Source of the DNA: Planotetraspora phitsanulokensis
Lineage (GTDB): Bacteria > Actinomycetota > Actinomycetes > Streptosporangiales > Streptosporangiaceae
Direction of reading: 5' to 3'
NCBI RefSeq assembly: GCF_016863295.1
Contig: NZ_BOOP01000048.1
Location: 1-64,000 of the forward strand
Length of the DNA: 64,000 nt
The translations under genes and the position numbers were made by a program. How positions within the stretch are numbered: position 1 is the first letter of the stretch; each line of letters begins with the position of its first letter. The notes beneath the pieces were generated by a model. That model saw only the letters and a program-made list of their open reading frames with translations, did no database searches and was not told the DNA's origin. Of the stretch, positions 23,081 to 30,266 are shown piece after piece.

Positions 23081-23455
23081 TCAGCCCTCGGGGAACCGCT
23101 TCTCCAGCTGGTCGATCGCATCCTGGACGTTCTGCATCGAGCCACGGAGCATCAATACGGCGCCGAGGAGCGCGAGCTCGTTCTCCCCTGCGCCGCCCGC
23201 GATGAGGTTCTTCATGCCCGTCGTGAGGTCGAACGTGGCGGAGAAGCGCTTGGTGGCGTCGTCGACCAGGTGGAGGATCCCGGTCTGTGCGGCGTGGTCG
23301 AGTTCGGCCAGCGCGCCCGCGTAGTCGTCGGTGACGGGCAGCTTGGCAGGGTCTGCACTGCTGGCAAGGTCGGCGCAGTTGGCGGCGTGGTCGCACAGGT
23401 CGTGCCACGCAGCCGCTGCACCCTTGATCGTGGGGTCCTTGCTCGGGTCGCGCAT
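23081..23455 (-). CDS. helical hypothetical protein
   Basis: A 124-residue protein from ATG 23455, all helical (AAAAWHDLCDHAANCADLAS, ALAELDHAAQTGILHLVDDA), ending LEKRFPEG. Three bases separate it from the upstream stop. Function unknown. Confidence 0.5.
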   Translation of the reverse strand: MRDPSKDPTIKGAAAAWHDLCDHAANCADLASSADPAKLPVTDDYAGALAELDHAAQTGILHLVDDATKRFSATFDLTTGMKNLIAGGAGENELALLGAVLMLRGSMQNVQDAIDQLEKRFPEG

Positions 23456-23458
23456 GCC

Positions 23459-23671
23459 TTACGCCCGGTCCTGCTCGGTCAGGACTACGCCACCCGAGGC
23501 AAGCCGCTCAACGTGCTCCGCCTCCCAAGAGCCAGGCCGACCAGCGGTCAGCCCATCCTCATGGTCGGCCTGCACGGTGGCCAGTACGTTAGCCAGCCAC
23601 CCGCCGAAGTCGCGTTCCCGCTCGGCCGCTTGCGCCACAGCGTCGATCGCTTCCTGTGTGTAGCTCTTCAT
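23459..23671 (-). CDS. small hypothetical protein
   Basis: A 70-residue helical protein (YTQEAIDAVAQAAERERDFG) from ATG 23671 with AGGAGAG six bases upstream. Function unknown. Confidence 0.45.
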   Translation of the reverse strand: MKSYTQEAIDAVAQAAERERDFGGWLANVLATVQADHEDGLTAGRPGSWEAEHVERLASGGVVLTEQDRA

Positions 23672-23682
23672 GCGCTCTCCTA

Positions 23683-24105
23683 CTACGGTTCGGCGATCTC
23701 AATGGTGAACAGCCGCTCTTCCAGCGCTGCTGACGGCTCCTCCCACCGGGCCGCGTTGAGCGTCAAGATCGGGCAGACCGAGACGTCGGCGATCGCCGCG
23801 GTGTGCGCCTCGACGACGTCCAAGCCGGTGACGACAGCCACCAGAGCGAGGTTCTCGGCCTGCTCAGCGTCCTTCAGCGGGGCGACGGTGACGTTCTCCA
23901 TCGCGGCCAGGCCGTGCATGGCGTCGGCGGCCTCTTCGTTCCTCGCGTCCATGAGCGCGGCCGTGATGGCTAACGCGGACACGACCATCGGCTGCCCGTC
24001 GGCGTCGAAGCCCTGGATGAGGCTGATCACGCCCACTTCCCCGCGAACGATCTCGTGGAGGACGGTGGTGTCGATGATCACGGGGGTCGGGGTGTAGTCG
24101 CTCAC
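23683..24105 (-). CDS. PIN-domain toxin-like protein
   Basis: A 140-residue protein from GTG 24105, overlapping the antitoxin TGA. The fold follows PIN order: VIIDTTVLHEIVRGE with the first Asp, the middle region ending in LALVAVVTGLDVVEAHTAAI carrying Asp and Glu, and the last strand CPILTLNAARW. The final Asp of canonical VapC (GD in LTGDxxxW) is replaced by Asn/Ala, so activity may be weakened. VapC toxins cut tRNA or rRNA. Placement next to an RHH-type antitoxin on an element with parAB fits plasmid addiction. Confidence 0.6.
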   Translation of the reverse strand: MSDYTPTPVIIDTTVLHEIVRGEVGVISLIQGFDADGQPMVVSALAITAALMDARNEEAADAMHGLAAMENVTVAPLKDAEQAENLALVAVVTGLDVVEAHTAAIADVSVCPILTLNAARWEEPSAALEERLFTIEIAEP

Positions 24106-24362
24106 GCGGTGTGGCGCTCCTCGAAGGCGCGCAGCTGCTCGTCGACGTGAGCACGTATCCGTGAGACGCGGTTCGGGTCGGCCTCTGCGGCCTTGGTGTT
24201 CCACCAGCGGCGGGCGCGACGCTCGCGCATTCTGCGTTCGGCGAGAGCATCGTTGACCACAGCGGAAACCGATGGCGCCTTGCCGGTCTCGAAGAGCTTA
24301 TTGGCGTAGGCGGCGTTCTGCGGGTCCACCGTGACGGTGAGGCGGGCCTTGTTGTCGCTCAT
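24102..24362 (-). CDS. RHH-type antitoxin (VapB-like)
   Basis: An 86-residue protein from ATG 24362. The N-terminal ARLTVTVDPQNAAYANKLFE followed by APSVSAVVNDALAERRMRER is a ribbon-helix-helix domain; the Trp-containing C-terminus (RRWWNTKAAEADPNRVSRIR) would wrap the toxin. GTGA coupling to the PIN gene downstream gives the usual antitoxin-first order. Confidence 0.65.
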   Translation of the reverse strand: MSDNKARLTVTVDPQNAAYANKLFETGKAPSVSAVVNDALAERRMRERRARRWWNTKAAEADPNRVSRIRAHVDEQLRAFEERHTA

Positions 24363-24406
24363 ACTCGGATCATACTCCGCGACCTGCCGTCTGCCCTGGG
24401 GAAACG

Positions 24407-24441
24407 CCAGCGCGGGCCGGCCCCTGCTCGGCCCGCGCTGG
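24407..24441 (-). terminator. hairpin terminator
   Basis: A perfect 12-bp stem CCAGCGCGGGCC with an 11-base loop, between the gene ending at 24446 and the antitoxin start. Confidence 0.5.
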
Positions 24442-24445
24442 GTGC

Positions 24446-25039
24446 TCAGGTGTCGTCGCGCAGGAGATCCCGCACGGCCTCGTCCCACAGCCGTGTCGGT
24501 GCCGCGGCCGGGCTGGTTCGGTAGATCTCGCTGGCCTTCGAGCTTCCCGTCTTCCAATCCAGGCTGTACGGCTCACCCCGCACGATGACCTCGTACTCGG
24601 CGCCCATCTCGTGGCAGACCGCCTTGAAGGTCGCCCCTGGCACGATGAAGGCGTCCATGTGGCGGTCGTGCCACTGCCTGCACAGGCCGCACAGCACCCA
24701 CAGGTGATCGACGTCGTGCCACCTGTTCCACGGGCCGATGTAGCCGGGGAAGAAGTGCCTCACCCGCTTTACGGGCCCGTCCTGGACAGCGCGGATGATG
24801 ACCTGGCTGTCGCCCCCGAGTCGGTCGATGACGGCCTGCAAATACTCGCGCGGGATGACGATGTACTCGGCCGACCACCAGACGCGCTGCCCGCGCGGTA
24901 CGACGTCGTGGATGGCTTCCGACACCCATCCGTCCTGCTTGCCGCGCTGCTTGATGGCCACGTAGTCGGCGTACTGGCTGACGAGTGCCCGGTACCTTGG
25001 CTGCTTCCAGTCCTTGAGTGGCGGCTGGATCTCGATCAT
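24446..25039 (-). CDS. hypothetical protein with CxxC/His cluster
   Basis: A 197-residue protein from ATG 25039, behind AGGGAGAGG. It includes AIKQRGKQDGWVSEAIHDVV, a beta region (VWWSAEYIVIPREYLQAVID) and LWVLCGLCRQWHDRHMD, which looks like a metal site. It has a single-gene transcript between two hairpins. Not recognised. Confidence 0.5.
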   Translation of the reverse strand: MIEIQPPLKDWKQPRYRALVSQYADYVAIKQRGKQDGWVSEAIHDVVPRGQRVWWSAEYIVIPREYLQAVIDRLGGDSQVIIRAVQDGPVKRVRHFFPGYIGPWNRWHDVDHLWVLCGLCRQWHDRHMDAFIVPGATFKAVCHEMGAEYEVIVRGEPYSLDWKTGSSKASEIYRTSPAAAPTRLWDEAVRDLLRDDT

Positions 25040-25075
25040 GTCCTCTCCCTGTGGCGATGTGGTGCTGGTCGTGAC

Positions 25076-25110
25076 GGGGCGCGAGCCGTCCCCCGTTCGG
25101 CTCGCGCCCC
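25076..25110 (-). terminator. hairpin terminator
   Basis: A perfect 13-bp stem GGGGCGCGAGCCG with a nine-base loop after the stop at 25117. Confidence 0.6.
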
Positions 25111-25116
25111 GGCGTC

Positions 25117-25701
25117 TCATCCGCGCCGGCGGCGCGTCTTCTTCTTCGGCCTGGCGGGCGTCTGCATGCCGTGCTCGGCGGCCTTGCCCTGCCAGTGCTC
25201 GACGGCCTGGTCAGGCGTCGCCACGCGTCTGTTGTTCTGCACGTAGTCCTTGACGGTCCGCTGGAACTTCGGGTCGCCCATCCGCCGTTCGAGCCGGTCC
25301 ATCTGCTCGGCGGTGAACCCCTGCGGGTTGCCGACGTCGAGCGACTGGGCGAGCAGGACAGACCCCTTCGTGTCCGACAGCAGACCCTCGTCGGGCTGGC
25401 ACCCGTGCGGGCAGGGCATCGCCTCGGCCGCGCCCCACAGACGGCAGAGCATCGGTCGAACCTCATACACGCTGCACTGGCCGTCCTTGAGCGCCGGGCA
25501 GCTGTAGTCCTCGCCCTGGGCCATCTGCAACAGCGCGTCCTCGTGGTGCGGGATCGTCACGCCGCGCTCGCGGATGCGCTGGCGCTCGCGCGGGTTCATT
25601 CCGATCGGGCCGCACGAGTCGGAGCAAAGGCCCTTGCATCCGGGCTGCGGCACCTGGTCGTACAGGGCCTGGAGCTGGGCGTCCATCTCGGATCGCTTCA
25701 A
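25117..25701 (-). CDS. YkgJ-type cysteine-cluster protein
   Basis: A 194-residue protein from TTG 25701 (AAGGA six bases upstream; ATG 25686 is a weaker alternative). The motif CPALKDGQCSVYEVRPMLCR with WG, plus upstream GCKGLCSDSCGP, is the YkgJ family pattern of a metal or Fe-S binding cysteine cluster. The C-terminus is basic (RPKKKTRRRRG). The cellular role of the family is unclear. The gene ends at a strong hairpin and lies left of the HU gene's own terminator. Confidence 0.75.
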   Translation of the reverse strand: MKRSEMDAQLQALYDQVPQPGCKGLCSDSCGPIGMNPRERQRIRERGVTIPHHEDALLQMAQGEDYSCPALKDGQCSVYEVRPMLCRLWGAAEAMPCPHGCQPDEGLLSDTKGSVLLAQSLDVGNPQGFTAEQMDRLERRMGDPKFQRTVKDYVQNNRRVATPDQAVEHWQGKAAEHGMQTPARPKKKTRRRRG

Positions 25702-25730
25702 AGCTGGTCCTTAGTTCGAGGGGAAACGAA

Positions 25731-25761
25731 AGGGTGGCCCTCCCCCCCGGAGGGCCACCCT
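25731..25761 (-). terminator. hairpin terminator after HU
   Basis: A perfect 13-bp stem AGGGTGGCCCTCC with a five-base loop, ten bases downstream of the HU stop. Confidence 0.65.
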
Positions 25762-25770
25762 GGCTCACTG

Positions 25771-26049
25771 CTACTTGCTGACGGCGTCCTTGAACGCCTT
25801 GGACGCGCGGAACCTCGGGACCCGGCGACCCGGGATCACCATCCGCTCCTGCGTGTTCGGGTTCCGGGCCTCGCGGGCGGCACGCTGCACGGGCTCGAAG
25901 ACGCCGAGGTCGCCGAGCCGGACCGTGCCGCCGGCGGCGACCTCCGCCGTGATGACGTTGATCAGGCGGTCGACGATCCGGCCTGCGGCCGCGTTCGACT
26001 TCAGGTCGTCGGTGGCGGCCAGCGCGGCCTCCAGCTCCTTCTTGTTCAT
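25771..26049 (-). CDS. HU/IHF-family histone-like DNA-binding protein
   Basis: A 92-residue protein with the complete HU fold: MNKKELEAALAATDDLKSNA, helix RIVDRLINVITAEVAAG, GTVRLGDLGVFE, the beta arm AAREARNPNTQERMVIPGRR and the VPRFRASKAFKDAV end. It lacks the Lys/Ala-rich tail of the chromosomal Streptomyces HupS. ATG 26049 follows GGGGGAG. It is monocistronic between an operator cluster and a terminator, so it has its own regulation. Likely roles are nucleoid-type packaging of the element or assistance to recombination. Confidence 0.9.
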   Translation of the reverse strand: MNKKELEAALAATDDLKSNAAAGRIVDRLINVITAEVAAGGTVRLGDLGVFEPVQRAAREARNPNTQERMVIPGRRVPRFRASKAFKDAVSK

Positions 26050-26132
26050 GGCACTCCCCCTGCGTAGGTGATCGCAAAAGACGTTAGGGCCGTATTTCAG
26101 CACAAGTGACGCATCTGGCGCACCTCGGTGCG
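26050..26132. promoter_or_regulatory. HU promoter region with CTGACGCAC operators (runs to 26136)
   Basis: Upstream of HU lie GTGACGCAT at 26106-26114 and a near-perfect inverted repeat, CTGGCGCACC TC GGTGCGTCAG at 26115-26136. The right arm equals the operator arms beside the XRE repressor at 13.6-13.7 kb. The repeat also covers the last codons of the gene ending at 26133. Confidence 0.55.
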
Positions 26133-26693
26133 TCAGATCTCCAGTTCGAGCATCGGCTGGGGAGGTCCCGGGATCCGCTTCTTGCGCTTCTTGTAGGTCG
26201 CGGCGATGTCGTAGCCGCCGCCGGGCGCACCTCCAGGGATAGGCCGAGGCCCGGACGTCTCCTTCCGGACGGTCACGATCGGGCCGCCGCAGTCCAGCCA
26301 GCCGGCCGGGTAGGCCTTGGTGACGGCCGCGAACCATCTGTCGTACGGCTTCGGGTCGTGCCTGAACCGCTCCGGAGGCGGCTCCACGCCGGGCAGTGAC
26401 CGCCACTCGGGGTGTGTGTGGTCGTGTGCGTCCTCTACGGCTTCGAGTTCCTTCCGCCGCTCGTCGCCTTCGTAGTCGCAGTCGATGCAGGCCCCGCGAT
26501 ACAGCAGGTGCCACTTCGGTTCGTCGACGACGCGGGCAAGGATTGTCGGCCGGTGTCTGCTGCTCTTGGCCGGGATGAGGCCCTGGTATCCGGGGTGAGT
26601 GATGTGGATGTCCCACATGCCGCGCCGCTGGTCTCTCGGAGCGGACTCCTTCGCGAGGCGGCGGCCAGCCGCACCGCGAGGCTCGGACGTCAT
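26133..26693 (-). CDS. hypothetical protein with CxxC motif
   Basis: A 186-residue protein from ATG 26693 (ATGA overlap). It includes WDIHITHPGYQGLIPAKSSR, LLYRGACIDCDYEGDERRKE and HTHPEWRSLPGV with Pro/Gly-rich ends. Similar Cys/His proteins occur in actinobacterial phages and plasmids without assigned function. Confidence 0.5.
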   Translation of the reverse strand: MTSEPRGAAGRRLAKESAPRDQRRGMWDIHITHPGYQGLIPAKSSRHRPTILARVVDEPKWHLLYRGACIDCDYEGDERRKELEAVEDAHDHTHPEWRSLPGVEPPPERFRHDPKPYDRWFAAVTKAYPAGWLDCGGPIVTVRKETSGPRPIPGGAPGGGYDIAATYKKRKKRIPGPPQPMLELEI

Positions 26694-27262
26694 GCGCCAC
26701 CGCCGAGAGGGGTGTCGTGCTCTTCCTTGCGCCGCTTGGCCTCCTTGGAGGACTCGGCGATGCCGTGGAAGTCGCACGGGCAGCTGAGCCACCAGAAATG
26801 CCGGTCAATCTCGCGGATGAACGCGCCGTTCGACGAGACGTTCTTGTCCCGCTGGGTGGTCCTGCGGATGGTCACCCGGTGGACGGGCTCTACGCCGGGG
26901 AGGCGCTGCGGCAGCATCTGCGGGTACCGCTCGGTGAGCTTGCGGTTGACCTCCAGCCATTCACGCTGGAGACGGGCGAGCTTGGCGTCCGACAGCAGCG
27001 CGATGTACTGGGCGCCGAGGTCGTCGGCCATCCACTGCCGGTACTCCTCGAGCAGCGGCCGCGGCGGGTCGACGACGTCGGAGCCGAGGAACTCCCGCTG
27101 GTGGTCTCCGAAGTCGATGAGGTAGCCGAAGAACGCGGGCTTGCTGCGGCGGATGACCTCGACGACGTGGCCGATGACGCCGTACGCGCGGCGAATCTGG
27201 ACGCGGTCACCGGGCTGGTAGGTCTTCGGCCTGGGCGGCCGGGCCGGCTTGCGGCTAGGCAC
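26690..27262 (-). CDS. hypothetical protein with SH3-like N-terminus
   Basis: A 190-residue protein from GTG 27262, overlapping the upstream stop by eight bases. It starts with a small beta barrel-like segment (PGDRVQIRRAYGVIGHVVEV, YLIDFGDHQREFLG) and continues with helices and a final FWWLSCPCDFHG. Function unknown. Confidence 0.5.
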   Translation of the reverse strand: MPSRKPARPPRPKTYQPGDRVQIRRAYGVIGHVVEVIRRSKPAFFGYLIDFGDHQREFLGSDVVDPPRPLLEEYRQWMADDLGAQYIALLSDAKLARLQREWLEVNRKLTERYPQMLPQRLPGVEPVHRVTIRRTTQRDKNVSSNGAFIREIDRHFWWLSCPCDFHGIAESSKEAKRRKEEHDTPLGGGA

Positions 27263-27527
27263 CGGCCACTGCCGCGACCATCGCCATGGCCTGCTGGTGC
27301 GCGAACTCCGCATCGGTGCCCGGGTTGTCGTCCATCACCAGGTCGACGAGCGCGTTCACCGCGACGGCGGCCTTCCAGTCGGCCTCCAGGTGGTCAGCGG
27401 GATCGTCGCTGCTGGCACGGACGAGGTCGACGAATCCGAGGTCGTCCACGGCGTACTGCAAGCGGAAGCTCGCGGTGACGGCCCTGCATTCGGCGAGCGG
27501 CTTGCGGCAGTGGATGCAGACAGTCAT
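27255..27527 (-). CDS. small helical protein with N-terminal Cys motif
   Basis: A 90-residue protein from ATG 27527 (GGAG upstream). CIHCRKPLAEC is a zinc-knuckle; the rest is acidic and helical. Function unknown. Confidence 0.5.
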   Translation of the reverse strand: MTVCIHCRKPLAECRAVTASFRLQYAVDDLGFVDLVRASSDDPADHLEADWKAAVAVNALVDLVMDDNPGTDAEFAHQQAMAMVAAVAGA

Positions 27528-27540
27528 GTGTTTCTCCTGG

Positions 27541-28299
27541 TCAGAGTAGGGCGAGTTGTTCGTGTAGAGGTGCGGGCCTGGGCTGTGGTGGTGATGGCGG
27601 CGGGCCTAGCCGGGCGCGGAGGTCGTAGCGGCCGTCGTAGGGGTCGGACGTCAGGTCCTCGACGTCGGCGAGGGCGTTCTCGTCGTCGAGCAGCAGATGC
27701 CACGTCCACCCGAGTGCGCTGGGGAGGTGCTTGTCAGGGCCGTTGGTGAGGAGGGTTCCGTCAGCTGAGTCGGCGCCCATGGCCGCCGCGGCGTACCGGT
27801 CGCGCTTGAGAGAGTTGACCCGCCCGACGTGGACCCACCGTCCAGCCATGTATGCGGCCCGCGAGAGGACGGCGGCCGCGGGGCTGAGTTTCCAGGAGGT
27901 CGAGCCGCCGACGAAGAACACGTCGAAGTCGGGCCAGTCCCAGTACGGGCAGAACTCCATGAAGTCCTGGGCGACCAGCGCGACCGGATAACCCATCTCC
28001 CGGATGCGTTCCAGGAACGGGTACGACCGGTTGATTGAGGCGTACGCGTTGAACGGGACGTCCGGCGCGGTCGCGAACAGGCACCGGTCAGCGAACGGGG
28101 CGCGCTCCTCTAGCCAGTCCATGTACGGGCCGTCGCCGACATACTCCGTGCCGAAGATGCCGGAGTCGGCGGCCCACAGCCCCTCCTCCGGGATGCGGTT
28201 CCCGGAGGAGGGAGTGACGATGGCGCCGAGCCGGCCCGCGTGGATGTGCTCCCGGATCCGGTCCGTGGACGGTGGAGCCAGGTACAGCGGCGGGTGCAT
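27541..28299 (-). CDS. TGT/DpdA-like 7-deazaguanine transglycosylase-fold protein
   Basis: A 252-residue protein. The ordered segments AIVTPSSGNRIPEEGLWAAD, GPYMDWLEERAP, CLFATAPDVP, YPVALVAQDFMEFCPYWDW, FDVFFVGGSTSWKLS, GRWVHVGRVNSLKRDRYAAA and MGADSADGT follow the phage proteins related to tRNA-guanine transglycosylase (DpdA group), some of which insert 7-deazaguanine bases into phage DNA. The TGT zinc site is absent, as in short phage members. ATG 28299 has no Shine-Dalgarno sequence; the TAGCGG palindrome occupies that place. It follows a C5 methylase in the same transcript, so DNA modification is likely. No preQ0 synthesis genes were seen here. Confidence 0.6.
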   Translation of the reverse strand: MHPPLYLAPPSTDRIREHIHAGRLGAIVTPSSGNRIPEEGLWAADSGIFGTEYVGDGPYMDWLEERAPFADRCLFATAPDVPFNAYASINRSYPFLERIREMGYPVALVAQDFMEFCPYWDWPDFDVFFVGGSTSWKLSPAAAVLSRAAYMAGRWVHVGRVNSLKRDRYAAAAMGADSADGTLLTNGPDKHLPSALGWTWHLLLDDENALADVEDLTSDPYDGRYDLRARLGPPPSPPQPRPAPLHEQLALL

Positions 28300-28301
28300 G
28301 G

Positions 28302-28315
28302 TAGCGGAACCGCTA
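28302..28315. promoter_or_regulatory. TAGCGGAACCGCTA palindrome, copy 4
   Basis: A perfect palindrome filling the whole gap between the methylase TGA (28316-28318) and the TGT-like ATG (28299-28297). It replaces the ribosome-binding site, so binding here could affect both transcription and initiation. Confidence 0.55.
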
Positions 28316-30196
28316 TCAGGCGGCCATGCCGAATGCGAAGCGGTCCAGCTCGATGCCCAGGATGGCCTCGACGACCGCGCAGGTGAGGACCTCGGCCATG
28401 GGCGGCGGCACGGCGTTGCCGATCAGTCGGACGATGTCCCGCTGCGTCTTGGCGACGAACTGGTAGTCGTCCGGGAAGGACTGCATGCGCTGCAACTCCC
28501 GCTTATTGAGCATCCGGAACTTGATCGACGAGACGTCGACCTTGCCGTCCGGGGTGAGCAGCGCCCACCGGTCGCGGGTGGGCAGCGTCCCGACCGGCTC
28601 CGACACGGGGTTCACGCTGCCGTTGCCGTAGTACGACATGAGCAGCGATTCGTGCAGTCCGGGCACGGTGACGAGCGACTGGTGCCCGGTCTGGGTGATG
28701 GTCCGCACGGGCTCGTCGAACGTCGTGCAGTGCTCGCGCCCGTCGCCCTTGCTGCCGTTGTTACGCATGACGAACCCGGCGGGCGGCTCGAACCCGGGGG
28801 GAACGCCGAGTCCGTGGTGGAACCCGCCGGCCGTGACCGCGTGGGCGGGGTCCTCGTAGGCGGGCCTGGACTTGAGCAGGTCACCGCCGCCGCGCATGGG
28901 GAACATCAGCGGCTGCGGCCCGTCCGGCGGGCTGACGAGCGCGTGGTTGGAGCCGTCCGCCATGACGGTCGCGGTGGGGTCGGTGTGCGGGTTGGTGTTC
29001 CGGGCGCGGCCGGACCTCAGCAACGTCAGGAACGCATCGGGCGCGAACGCCAGCCCCGACTCCAGCCGCGTCGTCTGCGTCCGGAGCGGCTCGCTGCTCG
29101 ACTTGGCCTGCTTGCCGTCGCGTCCTTCGCAGGGCACGACCAGGGCGTTGGCCTCGCGGGTCGTGAGCGTCCGTACCGGCTCGTCGACCCCGGTGGTGTC
29201 GTTGTTCCACGTGCCGCCCGCGGGGGTGAGGAACGGCTTGATCCAGTGCTCCTCGACCCCGGCCCTGACCCGGTTGATCGTCGTGGGCGCCAGGCCCTCG
29301 GGCTTGTCCTTGGTCTTCTTCCGCGACCCGATCGGCGTGCCGAGGTCGGTCCAGTCGATACCGGCCGCGGCGGGCAGCACGGGCGGCTCGACCATCTGGC
29401 CCTTGCAACCCAGCTCCGGGCAGACGTAGTAGTACTGGCCGTTCTTCGGGCCGTAGACGCCCATGTCCTGGCCGGGCTGCTTCCACGCCTTTACGGCCTG
29501 GATCCAGCCGCCGTGGCGGTGGCAGTAGGCGTAGGGGTCGAACCACTTGCGGTAGTTCGGCACTCGGCCGACCGACTCGTGGATGCCGACGATGAGCATC
29601 CGGTTGCGAGACTGCGGGGTCGGCGCCAAGGTCCGTCCCTGGACGTGCATCGCGTTGATGGGGATGACTTTGACGATGTAGCCGAGCTTCCGCAGCTCCC
29701 GGATCCACCGGTCCCAGTGGGCCCAGAGCCGGGCTTCCTTGACGTTCTCGACTCCGAAGCCGAGGACGGGCCGGCCGTACTTGTCCTGGCAGTGCCGCAG
29801 GTAGGTGACGACCTCCTCCATCAGGGCCCGGCTGCGCATGCCCGCCTTCTGGTCCTCGGTGAGGTCCTCCAACTCAGCCCACAAGGCGAGCTGGTTCTCC
29901 TTGTCGAACCACCGCTTGTCGCCGCGCGCCCCGGAGAAGCGGGGGCAGGCCGGCGATGCCCAGAAGAACGGGGCGTACGGAAACCGCTCGATGGCGTCCT
30001 GCTTCTGGACGTCACCGAGCCAGAAGTCGACATCGGGGTGGTTCGCTCGGTACGTCCACTCGCAGGGTTCGGCGTGGTTGGCCGCGAACGCGACCCTCAT
30101 GCCGGGGACGGCGTTGATGCCGGTTCCGGAGCCGCCACCTCCGGCGAACATCTCGGCCGCAGTGAGGTCGTCAACGCCGACGAATCGGTTCAGCAT
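28316..30196 (-). CDS. DNA (cytosine-5) methyltransferase with repeated target-recognition region
   Basis: A 626-residue protein. Motif I is LTAAEMFAGGGGSGTGI, motif IV ASPACPRFSGARG with the catalytic Cys, motif VI VLGFGVENV, motif VIII PQSRNRMLI, and motifs IX/X LNKRELQRMQSFPDD and IGNAVPPPMAEVL. Between VIII and IX lies an unusually long region with about six copies of a unit such as VDEPVRTLTTREANALV, FDEPVRTITQTGHQSLV and VSEPVGTLPTRDRWALL. The enzyme methylates C5 of cytosine in a target set by that region. ATG 30196 follows GAAGGAAAG. It probably protects the element from restriction; no cognate endonuclease is adjacent. Confidence 0.88.
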   Translation of the reverse strand: MLNRFVGVDDLTAAEMFAGGGGSGTGINAVPGMRVAFAANHAEPCEWTYRANHPDVDFWLGDVQKQDAIERFPYAPFFWASPACPRFSGARGDKRWFDKENQLALWAELEDLTEDQKAGMRSRALMEEVVTYLRHCQDKYGRPVLGFGVENVKEARLWAHWDRWIRELRKLGYIVKVIPINAMHVQGRTLAPTPQSRNRMLIVGIHESVGRVPNYRKWFDPYAYCHRHGGWIQAVKAWKQPGQDMGVYGPKNGQYYYVCPELGCKGQMVEPPVLPAAAGIDWTDLGTPIGSRKKTKDKPEGLAPTTINRVRAGVEEHWIKPFLTPAGGTWNNDTTGVDEPVRTLTTREANALVVPCEGRDGKQAKSSSEPLRTQTTRLESGLAFAPDAFLTLLRSGRARNTNPHTDPTATVMADGSNHALVSPPDGPQPLMFPMRGGGDLLKSRPAYEDPAHAVTAGGFHHGLGVPPGFEPPAGFVMRNNGSKGDGREHCTTFDEPVRTITQTGHQSLVTVPGLHESLLMSYYGNGSVNPVSEPVGTLPTRDRWALLTPDGKVDVSSIKFRMLNKRELQRMQSFPDDYQFVAKTQRDIVRLIGNAVPPPMAEVLTCAVVEAILGIELDRFAFGMAA

Positions 30197-30223
30197 GTGG
30201 TGCTTTCCTTCGTGAGAGGGGGC

Positions 30224-30249
30224 GGCCCCGCCCGTGATCGGGCGGGGCC
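30224..30249 (-). terminator. hairpin terminator
   Basis: A perfect 10-bp stem GGCCCCGCCC with a six-base loop between the methyltransferase fusion and the C5 methylase. Confidence 0.55.
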
Positions 30250-30266
30250 GGGGTGTTGGTGAGCGG

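Noticed and set aside
28004-30262. 752-residue plus-strand frame opposite the C5 methylase
   Set aside because: Long antisense open frames are common opposite GC-rich coding DNA; no family motif, and the minus strand carries all methylase motifs.
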